Positions 24,152 through 33,701 of a DNA stretch of 64,000 bases are shown one piece after another. Position numbers and translations under genes: made by a program. The notes below the pieces were generated by a model. That model did not search any database. It was not told the origin of the DNA and was given only the letters and a program-made list of their open reading frames with translations. Position 1 is the stretch's first letter. Each line of letters starts with the position of its first letter. The stretch is from JBCCCJ01 sp039029315 (GTDB taxonomy: Bacteria; Bacteroidota; Bacteroidia; J057): positions 1-64,000 of the forward strand of contig JBCCGK010000048.1 of assembly GCA_039029315.1 (NCBI GenBank). Reading direction: 5' to 3'.

Positions 24152-25972
24152 CTACAACTCCCCCGCTTCAATAGCTGCCCGAATCAACTTGGCTTTGTGG
24201 GGGCCAATTTTTGCTGCTAACTCGGCTTCTGACACTTCCTTAAGTTTCTTGATAGAACGAAACTCCCGAAGGATCTGTTGTTCTGCAGCTTTGCCTATCC
24301 CTTTGATAGAGGTAAGCTTGGAGCGCTGATTCGGCGCATTGCTACGCTTGTTGCGGTGGAAAGTGATCGCGAATCGGTGAGCTTCGTTGCGCAGCTGTTG
24401 GATCAAATGCAGCGCAGGACTCCGCTTGTCAATATGCAGGGGAAAGGAGTCTCCTACTCTGTAGATCTCTTCCAATCGCTTGGCCACACCGATCACAGGG
24501 ATTTTGCCGAGCAGGCCAAGATCTCTCAATGCTGAGGCTGCACTACTCAACTGCCCTTTCCCCCCATCAATCAGAATGAGTTTGGGTAAGGCTTGCTCCT
24601 CTTCCAACAATCTTTTGTATCGACGGCCGACGACTTCCTCCATGGAGGCAAAGTCATCCGGCCCCACAACGGTTTTGATATTGAAATGTCGATAATCTTT
24701 TTTGGCCGGTTTTCCATTTTTGAAGACAACGACTGAGGCTACCGGAGAAGCACCCTGAAAATTGGAGTTGTCAAAACACTCGATATGATCAGGTAACTCA
24801 CTCATATTCAAAGCTTGTTGGAGGGCATCCATCATGACTTCTCCTGGGGTTCGTCTTTGCTTGAAGTTCTGTTTGTACAGCTTTTCTGTGAGCAAATTCC
24901 GGCAATTCTTAAGTGAGAGATCAATCAAATGCTTTTTGTCGCCTTTCTTGGGAACCGAAATTTTGTAGCCTTCAGGTAGGGATTCCACATCTACTTCTAT
25001 ATTGGTGATGATGTCCTCGAATATCTCCTCCTCACCTGCCAGCATATGACCGAGCGTGGCTGAGAGAACCTCACGATCCTCTTCCTGATGTGTGTGCTTG
25101 ATTTCCCATGCGTGGGTTTGAACGATTGCGCCATCCTGAACCTTGAAGTGATTGACAACAGAGAGATGTTGCTCCGTGTCAATGGTGAAGACATCCAGAT
25201 TGTGGATCTTTTCGGAGACAACAGTACTTCTTCGTTTGTAGGCTTTGACTTTTTCGTGTCGCTTTTTGTAAAACTCTGCTTGCTCGAATTCATATTTCTC
25301 CGCAGCCTTCATCATTTGAGCCTCGAGGTTTTTTAAGACCGGATTGAGATTCCCTTTCAGAATATAGCGCACCTGCTCGATGCCTTTCATATATTCTTCT
25401 TCTGATACCAGACCCTCACATGGACCCGCACAATTGCCAATCTGAAACTCCAGGCATCGTTTGAATTTCCCGGCCTTGATATTGCGCTCAGACAAATGAT
25501 AGGTGCAGGTACGCAAGGGAATGAATCCCCGAATCAATTCCAGAATCGCCTTCAAGGTCGTAACACTGGGATATGGACCATAATAGGTTGAGCCATCCAT
25601 GAGCTTGGTTCGGGTACTGAACACCCGGGGAAACCTCTCCTTTTTGACACAGATGTAGGGATAGGTTTTACCATCCTTGAGCAGAATATTGTAGCGAGGT
25701 TGATGTGTCTTGATGAGGTTGTTTTCGAGTAGCAGTGCCTCTACTTCGCTATTGGTGATGGTGTAGGCAAGGTCCGAAATATTGCCGACCATATGTTTGA
25801 TCCGATAACTGTGCTGTCGACTGGAAGCAAAGTAACTGCCTACACGTTTGTGCAGATCCTTGGCCTTGCCAATATAGATGATCTTCCCTTTATCATTCAA
25901 AAACCGATAAACTCCCGGTTGATTGGGAAGATTTCTTACTTTAGAGAGGAGGTTGGGAGAAGAATGTGCCAC
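24152..25972 (-). CDS. uvrC: UvrABC system protein C
   Basis: A 606-residue nucleotide-excision-repair endonuclease that makes both incisions around a lesion. Domains in order: GIY-YIG nuclease (GVYRFLNDKGKIIYIGKAK, about residues 19-37), the cysteine segment CLEFQIGNCAGPC (about 155), the UVR motif (about 205-240), the RNase H-like region with CFDNSNFQGASPVASVVVF (about 400-420) and LILIDGGKGQL (about 475), and a C-terminal helix-hairpin-helix region (LTSIKGIGKAAEQ, near 560). The start is GTG at 25972. Confidence 0.95.
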   Translation of the reverse strand: MAHSSPNLLSKVRNLPNQPGVYRFLNDKGKIIYIGKAKDLHKRVGSYFASSRQHSYRIKHMVGNISDLAYTITNSEVEALLLENNLIKTHQPRYNILLKDGKTYPYICVKKERFPRVFSTRTKLMDGSTYYGPYPSVTTLKAILELIRGFIPLRTCTYHLSERNIKAGKFKRCLEFQIGNCAGPCEGLVSEEEYMKGIEQVRYILKGNLNPVLKNLEAQMMKAAEKYEFEQAEFYKKRHEKVKAYKRRSTVVSEKIHNLDVFTIDTEQHLSVVNHFKVQDGAIVQTHAWEIKHTHQEEDREVLSATLGHMLAGEEEIFEDIITNIEVDVESLPEGYKISVPKKGDKKHLIDLSLKNCRNLLTEKLYKQNFKQRRTPGEVMMDALQQALNMSELPDHIECFDNSNFQGASPVASVVVFKNGKPAKKDYRHFNIKTVVGPDDFASMEEVVGRRYKRLLEEEQALPKLILIDGGKGQLSSAASALRDLGLLGKIPVIGVAKRLEEIYRVGDSFPLHIDKRSPALHLIQQLRNEAHRFAITFHRNKRSNAPNQRSKLTSIKGIGKAAEQQILREFRSIKKLKEVSEAELAAKIGPHKAKLIRAAIEAGEL

Positions 25973-26018
25973 TGCTTAACTTCAGATTTCTCCCGAAAAT
26001 ACGAATCTTTGCTGCATC

Positions 26019-26046
26019 AAAAAACCACAGAGATGGATCTCTGTGG
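26019..26046 (-). terminator. intrinsic terminator
   Basis: CCACAGAGAT (26025-26034) and ATCTCTGTGG (26037-26046) are perfect complements with a two-base central spacer. On the minus strand the stem is followed by six T (plus-strand A-run 26019-26024). It terminates the gene at 26087-26761 before uvrC. Confidence 0.8.
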
Positions 26047-26086
26047 TCAGTTTATGATGGGTTGTTGTTTGTCTACCGAATAGAGA

Positions 26087-26761
26087 TTACTGAAACATTT
26101 CCATCAGCCGGTCCTGAAACGCAACTTTATGCGCCGAGGATTTCACTGAAAGTGTACTCTTTTGAGATTGGTTGAATGTGCATCCTGGAAGCAGTTGCAA
26201 ATCCCCTGCCACCTCTAGCTCAGAGCGATTGATTTGATTGAATACAGCTACATTGGTTAGCGTTTGCTCAATTTTGCAGTGGCCGTAATTATCAAATCGC
26301 CCTTCATTGACCAATGTTTTGATGGTCGTGAAAGTCGCTGAATAAGAGTTATGTGTTTGAGCGCCGGTATGAGCGATATACTCATGAATATTGATTTCAG
26401 CTGATTGCCGATTGTATACTTGTCCGTAGTTGGTCAGTTCTTTTACAAAGACAGATCCGTCATTGTCGAGTAGTCCGCCCGCTTTGATGATCAGATTTCC
26501 ATCGGAAGAAGAAAGAATGGCTCCCAACTGAATCTCCAATACTCCTTCTACCACAATGTCATATCCATTGGCGTTGGCATCAGTCATCAGTACGACCCGA
26601 TCGTCCTTGGCAATCTTTACGCCAGGATAGCTGGGATACCAGTTGGCGGGATTTTCGTAATAGTGATCTTCCTGTGCCATGAAGAAGAAATCTGTAGCCT
26701 GTACTTCAACCAACGGTGAACAAATGAGACAAAGGAGGGAAAAAATGACGTAAAACTTCAT
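26087..26761 (-). CDS. secreted protein of unknown function, beta-helix-like
   Basis: A 224-residue protein with a signal peptide (MKFYVIFSLLCLICSPLVEVQA). The mature part begins with DFFFMAQEDHYYENPANWYPSYPG, resembling the opening of Bacteroidota cell-surface proteins, and continues in short strand repeats (VLEIQLGAIL, NLIIKAGGLLDNDGSVFV, LVNEGRFDNYG) that suggest a right-handed beta-helix. No C-terminal sorting domain is obvious. I chose ATG 26761 over the TTG nine bases upstream. A strong terminator follows. Confidence 0.65.
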   Translation of the reverse strand: MKFYVIFSLLCLICSPLVEVQATDFFFMAQEDHYYENPANWYPSYPGVKIAKDDRVVLMTDANANGYDIVVEGVLEIQLGAILSSSDGNLIIKAGGLLDNDGSVFVKELTNYGQVYNRQSAEINIHEYIAHTGAQTHNSYSATFTTIKTLVNEGRFDNYGHCKIEQTLTNVAVFNQINRSELEVAGDLQLLPGCTFNQSQKSTLSVKSSAHKVAFQDRLMEMFQ

Positions 26762-26770
26762 GGAGGTCAA

Positions 26771-27010
26771 GAGTTAATTCGACTAATTCAACGTTTGGGT
26801 GCCGGAGATATTTCGCAGAAGTTCGATAAATGTTTCGATCGCGAGATATTGAGAAGCTCAGGGTAGATGGGAAGTCCTTGATAAGACATATGCAAGATAC
26901 GGCTTGAATAGCCTCAATGATTGGATGATTGTTTCATGTCTCAATCATTCAAGTTGAATGGTAATATAGCGTGTTCAAACTGCTCGGAAGTTTCAGGCGT
27001 ATAAACTAAA
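26771..27010. other. intergenic region, no gene recognised
   Basis: Together with the terminator at 27011-27053 this forms a 315-base gap between two minus-strand genes. The upstream promoter of 26087-26761 should lie here. It contains several short repeats of TCAATGATTG-like sequence around 26917-26950 but no clear element. Confidence 0.35.
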
Positions 27011-27053
27011 AAATCCCTTTTTTCTCAGGGGCTTCCTGAAAAAAAAGGGATTT
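27011..27053 (-). terminator. intrinsic terminator of the FKBP gene
   Basis: AAATCCCTTTTTT (27011-27023) pairs perfectly with AAAAAAGGGATTT (27041-27053), and an inner stem TCAGG/CCTGA (27025-27029 with 27035-27039) extends it. On the minus strand the stem ends in GGGATTTTTT, a proper U-tract, 24 bases after the FKBP stop. Confidence 0.85.
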
Positions 27054-27076
27054 GCAGGCAATGGGTATGTGCCTGA

Positions 27077-27772
27077 TTATTTGACCTCTAGCAACTCTAC
27101 ATCAAAAATGAGTGTCTCGTATGGGCCAATGGAAGGAGGGGAACCTCTTTCTCCATAGGCAATGTGATAAGGGATGTACAATTGCCATTTGGCACCTGTC
27201 TTCATGAGTTGAAGTGCTTCCGTCCATCCAGGAATAACGCCATTTACAGCAAATTCGATGGGTTCTCCTCTTTGATAAGAGCTGTCGAAGACTTCTTCAT
27301 TGATCAATCGGCCTTCATAATGTACTTTGACGACGCTGCTAGCACCTGGAGAGGCTCCTGTGCCGGGACGCATGATTTTATACTGAAGTCCTGATGCTGT
27401 GGTCTGAATGCCTTCCTTGGCTTTGTTTTCCTCCAGAAAGATTTCTCCTTCTGCTTTGGCAACCTTTCCCCGTTCAGCCATTTCTGCTTGCTGGGCTTGC
27501 ATCGCTTGCTGCTGGAAGGCCATCATGAGTTCTCGGACCTGCTGATCATCAAACTTGTTTTCTCCACCATCCAATACATCTATCATGCCCTGAAAAATCA
27601 TATCAGAATTGATGTCCAGGGGGATTTTGGAGAGATTGTCTGCCAGATCAGCCCCCAAGGTATAGGAAAGGCTATCCTGATAGGTGTCCAATTGCGCGAA
27701 TGCTGCATTTGGATGCAATAGGGCCAATGGAACAAGGAAAGTAAATAGTATACAAATAGATTTGAACGACAT
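27077..27772 (-). CDS. FKBP-type peptidyl-prolyl cis-trans isomerase (Mip/FkpA-like)
   Basis: A 231-residue exported foldase. After the signal peptide (MSFKSICILFTFLVPLAL) comes the Mip/FkpA-type N-terminal dimerisation region (YTLGADLADNL, then a Gln/Ala-rich helix FQQQAMQAQQAEMAERGK) and the C-terminal FKBP domain (VKVHYEGRLINEEVFDSS, VIPGWTEALQLMKTGAKW, IAYGERG, LIFDVELLEV). I chose ATG 27772 because the longer frame to 27892 adds 40 residues and buries the signal peptide. It acts on periplasmic or surface proteins. Confidence 0.9.
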   Translation of the reverse strand: MSFKSICILFTFLVPLALLHPNAAFAQLDTYQDSLSYTLGADLADNLSKIPLDINSDMIFQGMIDVLDGGENKFDDQQVRELMMAFQQQAMQAQQAEMAERGKVAKAEGEIFLEENKAKEGIQTTASGLQYKIMRPGTGASPGASSVVKVHYEGRLINEEVFDSSYQRGEPIEFAVNGVIPGWTEALQLMKTGAKWQLYIPYHIAYGERGSPPSIGPYETLIFDVELLEVK

Positions 27773-27949
27773 GATTTCAAATTTTATTAACGATTGGAGT
27801 TCGAAGTTGCTCTGAAAAAATGGATTTGCCAAAAGGAATTTTGCTAAGGTACCTCTATAACCGAAAAAATGAATATGAAAGTTGCTCATCATTCTCTTAG
27901 GAGTTCAGGCTAGCTGGCCGAAACAGGCCTCCATCGGCTAGTCGCTCTT

Positions 27950-29179
27950 CTACTCAGACGCTCTGTCTTGTCCTAATCCCAGATCTGGAATGCGGATAAG
28001 AGACTGGACAGGGATGGAGGCAGGCAGATTTGGATTCAAATTACGGATGGTTTGGATCCGTATATGATATCGTTCAGACAATTGTCGGACAGTCATGGGG
28101 TACTCAGTGGTGATTTGCTGAAATAGTTGCTCTTGGAGAGCTGTTTCTTCCAGTGTGATCCACGAACTGTCAGATGCTAAAGAGGAGGTCGTATAGATAG
28201 GCGCCTCCACATACTGCATATCCAGCGGAGGGATCTCACGCAACTCTTGCCGCCATAGATTCTGGAACATATCCATGTCTTCCTTGCGCATCTGGATTCT
28301 GAGCAGAACGGTCGAATCAAGGGATGGATGAAGGTCATCTTGGTGAGAGAGCAATAAGGAACTGTCCTTGGGCCGATTGTCCACCCAATGCTGAGGACGA
28401 GAACTTGGTCGGGGAGGGGCAGGGGAAGCGTTTTGGGGGGTAGATAGGGAGAGGTACAAACTGACACCCAATCCATGAAGACGATCATTGCCTGCTACTT
28501 CACCCAATTGCCCAATATTGTCGAGGTAGTCTGTGGTAGTTAGCCGATAGGTGTAGGAAATGCCAAGATGGATCTGACGAGCTACTTTGGCAACAAGGCC
28601 AGCTGACAAGGGAAAAGAAGCAATCGATGTCAGGTATTCTTCTTCAGGAAGTCTGGTGAAGAAATTTTCTCCCAAAAAATTGCGCCGCTTGTCCAACGGA
28701 CGGAAAAACAACAAGCCTGCACCAGCGCTCAGATAGGGTTTGATTCTGAACCGCCGAATCACATACCATCGGAGGCGCAAGTCCGTATAAAAAAAAGGAG
28801 TTTCGACAAATGTATTTGGCAAGACATCATCAGGACCCGGAATGGGTTCTTCCTCTGTTTGTGCAACAAAACGACCGTATCCCGCATGGAATTGAATCCC
28901 AACAGGCTTGTTGTTATCAAACTGAAGTGAAACATCGAAGCCAGGATAGACACGCTCAAACATCCCATTGGAACTGCTGAGGTCTCCTCGATAGTCGAAT
29001 CCCCACCACCCCAGACCTAGCTGGAGAGGGGCAGCTTCCTGTGGAGCATCGACAGACATGGTGGCGCTTTGAGCCTGGAGCGTATTTGGCACAATCGCCA
29101 GAATCCAGACCATCAGCCAGATAAGTAAGAATGAGAGTCGCCAGAGGTTGTTACATTGTTTGCCTTGAATGGGGGTCAT
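27950..29179 (-). CDS. outer-membrane beta-barrel protein with LysM-like C-terminus
   Basis: A 409-residue protein from ATG 29179 (a TTG at 29236 is an in-frame alternative). A signal peptide ends near NTLQAQS, then a barrel-type domain (GLGWWGFDYRGDLS, FVETPFFYTDLRLRWYVI, RIKPYLSAGAGLLFFRPLDK) that is clearly paralogous to the adjacent upstream protein. Past about residue 260 comes a Pro/Ser linker and a C-terminal LysM-like unit (YPMTVRQLSERYHIRIQTIRN, then a short P-S-I-V-Q-I-R-I-P end). LysM would tie the barrel to peptidoglycan. Last gene of a three-gene operon. Confidence 0.75.
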   Translation of the reverse strand: MTPIQGKQCNNLWRLSFLLIWLMVWILAIVPNTLQAQSATMSVDAPQEAAPLQLGLGWWGFDYRGDLSSSNGMFERVYPGFDVSLQFDNNKPVGIQFHAGYGRFVAQTEEEPIPGPDDVLPNTFVETPFFYTDLRLRWYVIRRFRIKPYLSAGAGLLFFRPLDKRRNFLGENFFTRLPEEEYLTSIASFPLSAGLVAKVARQIHLGISYTYRLTTTDYLDNIGQLGEVAGNDRLHGLGVSLYLSLSTPQNASPAPPRPSSRPQHWVDNRPKDSSLLLSHQDDLHPSLDSTVLLRIQMRKEDMDMFQNLWRQELREIPPLDMQYVEAPIYTTSSLASDSSWITLEETALQEQLFQQITTEYPMTVRQLSERYHIRIQTIRNLNPNLPASIPVQSLIRIPDLGLGQDRASE

Positions 29180-29246
29180 AGATTTATCAGCACATTCTTG
29201 TTGAGCCTGTCCCGTAAGGTCGCAACATTTTTTCAAAAAACCTCAC

Positions 29247-29960
29247 TCAACGTGTAGAGGAACTTGTCGGATAGGCAATTTCCTGAGGTTTGAGGATAAA
29301 ATAGAGGCTCAATTGAAGATTATACAAGCTGTCAAAGCCTTTTCTGTTTCCCAACTCGCCGATATTGTCAAGGTAATCAGTGGGAACAAATCGGTAGGTA
29401 TATCCCAGTCCGAGATAAATGTTCCGATTGACGATGGCTTGAAGCCCGATAGTGGCAGGGACCTGTGGAACAGAAGTAGAATAAGACTCTCCTTCTGCTC
29501 TTGTTTGGCTTCTGGTTTTGAGGAGTTTGCCGTTTTTGTCTCGTGGAGTAAAAAACAATAGACCTGCCCCGATAGAGAGGTAGGGTTGAAATCTATAGCG
29601 TGTGAAAAACCGATATTTCATTCGAAGATCTCCATAGAAAAAAGAGGTTTCGACAAAGGTCGTCGGTTCGATATGTGCCCCTACCTGTGGAGGGTCTCCA
29701 TCATACTGTTCAGAGAATTTTCCAAATCCTCCATTGAGTTGGATTTTGAGTGCTTTTCTGTTTTCCGTTTGTAAAGAAAAATTTGCTCCAGGATAGAAGC
29801 GACTGAAGCTGCTTTGCGACTCAGACATATCCCCCAGATAGCCAAAACCACTAAGGCCAAGACCAACTTTCAGCGGATCTTTGGCAAAATTGGGCTGAGC
29901 CACGGCAACAATAGAAAAACAAGAGAGCAAGCAGACAAACAGGAACCTAAAGAGCTCCAT
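29247..29960 (-). CDS. outer-membrane beta-barrel protein (tandem paralogue)
   Basis: A 237-residue protein with a signal peptide (MELFRFLFVCLLSCFSIVAVAQ). The barrel domain matches the downstream protein at 27950: GLGLSGFGYLGDMS, FVETSFFYGDLRMKYRFF, RFQPYLSIGAGLLFFTP and TYRFVPTDYLDNIGELG. It lacks the C-terminal LysM extension. ATG 29960 is preferred over the longer frame to 30077, which overlaps the preceding gene. It lies 13 bases after the lipoprotein gene, in the same operon. Confidence 0.78.
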   Translation of the reverse strand: MELFRFLFVCLLSCFSIVAVAQPNFAKDPLKVGLGLSGFGYLGDMSESQSSFSRFYPGANFSLQTENRKALKIQLNGGFGKFSEQYDGDPPQVGAHIEPTTFVETSFFYGDLRMKYRFFTRYRFQPYLSIGAGLLFFTPRDKNGKLLKTRSQTRAEGESYSTSVPQVPATIGLQAIVNRNIYLGLGYTYRFVPTDYLDNIGELGNRKGFDSLYNLQLSLYFILKPQEIAYPTSSSTR

Positions 29961-29973
29961 AGATAAACTAGAT

Positions 29974-30525
29974 TTACATGACCACAATGGCCACAACCAA
30001 CGATTCCGAGGGAATCTCTTCAATAACAATTGGCGCTTCTGATGAAGAACGGTCAAGTGTCTTGGACTCCTTGACAAGGTAATGAATGGAGGGCTGATGG
30101 GGGAGAATGAGATCTAATAAATCATAATCCACCAGAAAGAGGGCCTCCCATTTTGTGCTGATTTGTTTCAAATCTCCCATCGTCATTCCAACTGAAATGC
30201 CAGATTTGGCACGCAAGACCTGACTTTCAATCCTGATTCTGTTGACCTGATTTTGGCCCCAGAAATCTTCTTCTACATAAACCTTGCCATCTTTGTAGTC
30301 CAGGACCTTTGCTCGCCATGAGTAGCCTGACTGATCGAATACCGTATCCCTTAGACTTTTCCCTCCCAGTCGCTTCATGGAATCATCGGGCATAATGTCT
30401 CCGATTTTTACAAACTTGAGACCATTGGCCTGGATGGTGCGTTTGCTCATACAACCGCTGGAAATCAGGGTGCTGAGGAGCAAAAGAGGAAAAATCCACC
30501 CAACATTGTTCGGAAGTCGTATCAT
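29974..30525 (-). CDS. lipoprotein of unknown function
   Basis: A 183-residue lipoprotein: the signal ends in LISSGC (Cys about residue 25). The mature domain has strand-rich sequence (GLKFVKIGDIMPDD, YSWRAKVLDYKDGKVYVEEDFWG, IRIESQVLRAKSGISVGMTM) typical of a small periplasmic beta domain, and its end is hydrophobic (ESLVVAIVVM). It is the first gene of the operon with two barrel proteins and may assist or anchor them. Confidence 0.7.
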   Translation of the reverse strand: MIRLPNNVGWIFPLLLLSTLISSGCMSKRTIQANGLKFVKIGDIMPDDSMKRLGGKSLRDTVFDQSGYSWRAKVLDYKDGKVYVEEDFWGQNQVNRIRIESQVLRAKSGISVGMTMGDLKQISTKWEALFLVDYDLLDLILPHQPSIHYLVKESKTLDRSSSEAPIVIEEIPSESLVVAIVVM

Positions 30526-30627
30526 TTCTGCAAAGATATAACGAAAATCATGCCTCTTTCAAACTGGAATCCCAGAATAAGCAACACACTCCTTTTTTTA
30601 TCCCTCGGATTCCGCTACATTTGATTT

Positions 30628-32259
30628 ATGAACAAAGTGATAAAAATTCTTCTTGCTGGGTTCGCATTACTCAATCTGGGCTTACTGGGTGGGTTTCAGA
30701 TTAAGAACACCCTTCCTGGAAGTGGGATGACAAATATAGATAGTGGATTGAGAAAATTGCAGAACACATTTCTGTTTATAGAGAACAATTATGTGGAGTC
30801 CCCACAACATAACAAATTGATAGATGATGCCATCAAGGGAATCATGGAAGGACTTGATCCACATTCCTTCTATATTCCAGCGACAGAAATGGCACAGATG
30901 CAAGAACAAATGGGGGGCAGCTTTGAGGGAATCGGGGTGCAATTCGACATTCTGGACGATACGATCTATGTAGAAACACCTCTCTCAGGTGGCCCAAGCG
31001 AAAAACTGGGGATCATGGCTGGCGACCGAATTGTTACCGTGGATGGAGAGACGGTTGCCGGGATCGGAATCACCAATGCTGACGTTACCAAATACCTCAA
31101 AGGACCCAAAGGAACTACCGTCAATGTCGGAATCCATAGACGAGGGGAAAAAGAGCTTTTGGAGTTTGCCATTGTCAGGGACAAAATTCCCATCAATAGC
31201 GTGGAACATTCCTATATGATTCGAGAGGATATTGGCTACATACGGGTTACTCGATTTGCAGAGACAACATATATGGAGTTCAAGCAGCACCTGAAGCAGT
31301 TGATCGCTCAGGGAATGAAGGGACTGGTACTGGACTTGCGGAGCAATCCAGGGGGCTATATGGTGATGGCAAACAAGATGGCAGACGAATTTCTCCCCGC
31401 TGGAAAGTTGATTGTCTCAACCGAAGGCCGAATCTCTCAAAGCAAGCAAGAATATCATTCGACCTCCTCCATCGGATCTTTTGAAGAAGGGGCAGTCGTG
31501 GTATTGATCGATTATGGATCCGCATCTGCCAGCGAGATTGTTTCTGGCGCCTTGCAGGATCATGACAGAGGCTTGATTATCGGTGTCAGGTCTTTTGGAA
31601 AAGGATTGGTTCAGATTCAGGAAGAATTTGACGATGGTTCAGCGATTCGTCTTGTCATTTCGAAGTATTATACCCCAAGTGGTCGCTGTATCCAGAAACC
31701 TTATGACAAAAGTTCTGAGGATTACAACAAGGATATTACCCAGCGGTTTGAGTCAGGTGAGATTTTTGACCAGGAGAAAATCCAACTCCCGGACTCACTC
31801 AAATATACGACCTCCTCAGGCCGAACAGTGTATGGAGGTGGTGGGATCTATCCGGATATCTTTGTTGCAGATGACACGACTGGCTCAAGCAAGTATTTGA
31901 TGAATCTCCGAATCAATGACCTGTTCAGAGAATTCTCTTTCAAATATGTAGACAACAGACCTGAATTGAAGAATCGGTATGCATCTGTGGATGCCTTTGT
32001 CAAGGGATTCAGGGTGACCGATGAACTCGTGAGACAGTTTACAGCCTTTGCAGAAGAGAAGGGCGTTACGTATTCTCCGGCAGGCTTTGAGCAAGCTGAG
32101 CGGAGGATTGTCAATCGTATCAAAGCCTATATCGGTAGACGACTCCTGAATGATGAGGCTTTCTACCCTGTCTATCACGAACTGGACAATGTTATCCAGG
32201 AAGCGATCAAGCTGATGCCAGAGGCAAAAACCCTGGAGCAAACAGGGAATCTGGACTAG
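30628..32259 (+). CDS. C-terminal processing peptidase (S41 family, CtpA-like)
   Basis: A 543-residue periplasmic serine protease. An N-terminal membrane/signal segment is followed by a tail-recognition region, a PDZ domain (GSFEGIGVQFDIL, about residues 93-105, to about 170) and the S41 catalytic domain. That domain contains VLDLRSNPGGYM, the catalytic Ser in GSASASEIVSG (about 295) and the Lys in VRSFGKGLVQ (about 322). Such enzymes trim C-termini of exported proteins. It is transcribed away from the outer-membrane operon at 27950-30525, with 102 bases between. Confidence 0.93.
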   Translation: MNKVIKILLAGFALLNLGLLGGFQIKNTLPGSGMTNIDSGLRKLQNTFLFIENNYVESPQHNKLIDDAIKGIMEGLDPHSFYIPATEMAQMQEQMGGSFEGIGVQFDILDDTIYVETPLSGGPSEKLGIMAGDRIVTVDGETVAGIGITNADVTKYLKGPKGTTVNVGIHRRGEKELLEFAIVRDKIPINSVEHSYMIREDIGYIRVTRFAETTYMEFKQHLKQLIAQGMKGLVLDLRSNPGGYMVMANKMADEFLPAGKLIVSTEGRISQSKQEYHSTSSIGSFEEGAVVVLIDYGSASASEIVSGALQDHDRGLIIGVRSFGKGLVQIQEEFDDGSAIRLVISKYYTPSGRCIQKPYDKSSEDYNKDITQRFESGEIFDQEKIQLPDSLKYTTSSGRTVYGGGGIYPDIFVADDTTGSSKYLMNLRINDLFREFSFKYVDNRPELKNRYASVDAFVKGFRVTDELVRQFTAFAEEKGVTYSPAGFEQAERRIVNRIKAYIGRRLLNDEAFYPVYHELDNVIQEAIKLMPEAKTLEQTGNLD

Positions 32260-32617
32260 GGACTGCTTGACGCATAAGGCAGAAAGCTCACTTGATATTT
32301 TGTCCTGGCTCTTCTTTGCCTAACTTGCAATTGTTTCCCTATCGGTGGGGATGGTGTCTCCATTCGGAACACCCTAAGATCTTTTCAATTCTGGGAGGGC
32401 AGTAGTCATTGATCCAGTGGGTATGTTCTATGCATTTTTGGACATCTTGAGGCTTGAACATGCTTGAGTACAATTCCAGAAATCACCTCTGGGCTGTTTT
32501 TCTGGAGTACATGAACTGGACATCAGACAGATTCAAAAATCCTGAGGGAGTCTTTCTGAATCCTGTTATTGACACGGGGGTGCCCTGTCATGTTGCCCGT
32601 CTATTTAGCTTCTAATT
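32260..32617. other. intergenic region, no gene recognised
   Basis: A stretch of 358 bases between two plus-strand genes. No protein-like frame, tRNA or strong terminator was found. The short palindrome-like GGGGGTGCCCTGTC near 32576 is not convincing. Confidence 0.4.
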
Positions 32618-33334
32618 ATGTATACACAACACCAGTTAGAGAATATCCTGTTTCTTGACATTGAGACAGCTTCTGTGGTTGCTACCTATTCCGATTTGCC
32701 TGAGCGCATGCAGGGGCTTTGGGATCGGAAAGCAGGCAAATACCAGCGAATGGAGCCGGACAAGAAGCCCGAACAATTATTCTCTGAAAAAGCCGGAATA
32801 CATGCAGAATTTGCCAAGGCAGTCTGTATTTCATGCGGATATCTGCGATTCGAGGGAGATACACCTTCTATCAAGATGAAATCCTATTTTGGCCCGGATG
32901 AGCATCAGATTCTGAAAGACTTTGGCGATATGCTGGATAAATTTATCGCCGCGCGAAAAGGGCGAAATTTATGCGCCCATAATGGCAAGGAATTTGATTT
33001 TCCCTTCCTGGGAAGACGCTATCTCGTCCATGGATTGCCGCTGCCAACATCGCTGCAAATCCAGGGGAAGAAACCATGGGAAATCCCCTATGTCGATACG
33101 ATGGAACTGTGGAAGTTTGGTGATTACAAAGCCTATACCAGCCTTGACCTGTTGACAGCAGTGTTAGGAATTCCCTCTCCCAAAGATGATATTGATGGCA
33201 GTCAGGTAGGGCGCGTATTTTGGGAAGAAAAAGATTACGAACGAATCAAAGTATATTGTGAAAAAGATGTTCGAACAACTGCACAAGTGTTGTTGCGAAT
33301 GTCTCGTTTACCTCTAATTCCAGAGCAAGACTAA
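32618..33334 (+). CDS. 3'-5' exonuclease, PolB-like DEDD family
   Basis: A 238-residue cytoplasmic nuclease with the DEDD catalytic plan: FLDIETAS (about residues 13-20), LCAHNGKEFDFPFLGRR (about 108-124) and YCEKDVRTTAQVLL (about 214-227). It resembles stand-alone exonucleases annotated as predicted 3'-5' exonuclease related to the exonuclease domain of PolB. The RNA or DNA target is not known. The next gene follows after 10 bases and is probably co-transcribed. Confidence 0.85.
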   Translation: MYTQHQLENILFLDIETASVVATYSDLPERMQGLWDRKAGKYQRMEPDKKPEQLFSEKAGIHAEFAKAVCISCGYLRFEGDTPSIKMKSYFGPDEHQILKDFGDMLDKFIAARKGRNLCAHNGKEFDFPFLGRRYLVHGLPLPTSLQIQGKKPWEIPYVDTMELWKFGDYKAYTSLDLLTAVLGIPSPKDDIDGSQVGRVFWEEKDYERIKVYCEKDVRTTAQVLLRMSRLPLIPEQD

Positions 33335-33344
33335 TCATCAACTT

Positions 33345-33701
33345 ATGTCTGATTTTTATCGAATCAAACGCCTGGCAAAAAGCCTGGTTCCCAGATTTTC
33401 CCGCTCACGGACCTATGAATACACCCTCTCCGATGCGCATATGATGATCACTGATCTGGGGATGAACATTCCACCAGAGATCCTTGAGAAGTTGGTCTCC
33501 AATGACAGGATTCTGGACGACTTTCTGACCAGTATCTATCAGTTGGAAAAAGAAATCCGCCAAACCGCAATCACTGAATTTGCAACCATTAAACCAGAAC
33601 TTGAACCCAAAGTGTATTTGGAAGATGGGATGGTCGGATTTACCATTATGCACAAAGGAGAAGAACTCGTTTTTGCCGAATACGCATATAAAAAGAGCTA
33701 A
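33345..33701 (+). CDS. small conserved-looking protein, function unknown
   Basis: A 118-residue soluble protein 10 bases behind the exonuclease gene. The N-terminus is basic (RIKRLAKSLVPRFSRSRTYEY), followed by acidic and hydrophobic stretches without Cys, signal peptide or membrane helix. The family is not recognised. Codon use and spacing support a real gene, and a link to the exonuclease is positional. Confidence 0.65.
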   Translation: MSDFYRIKRLAKSLVPRFSRSRTYEYTLSDAHMMITDLGMNIPPEILEKLVSNDRILDDFLTSIYQLEKEIRQTAITEFATIKPELEPKVYLEDGMVGFTIMHKGEELVFAEYAYKKS

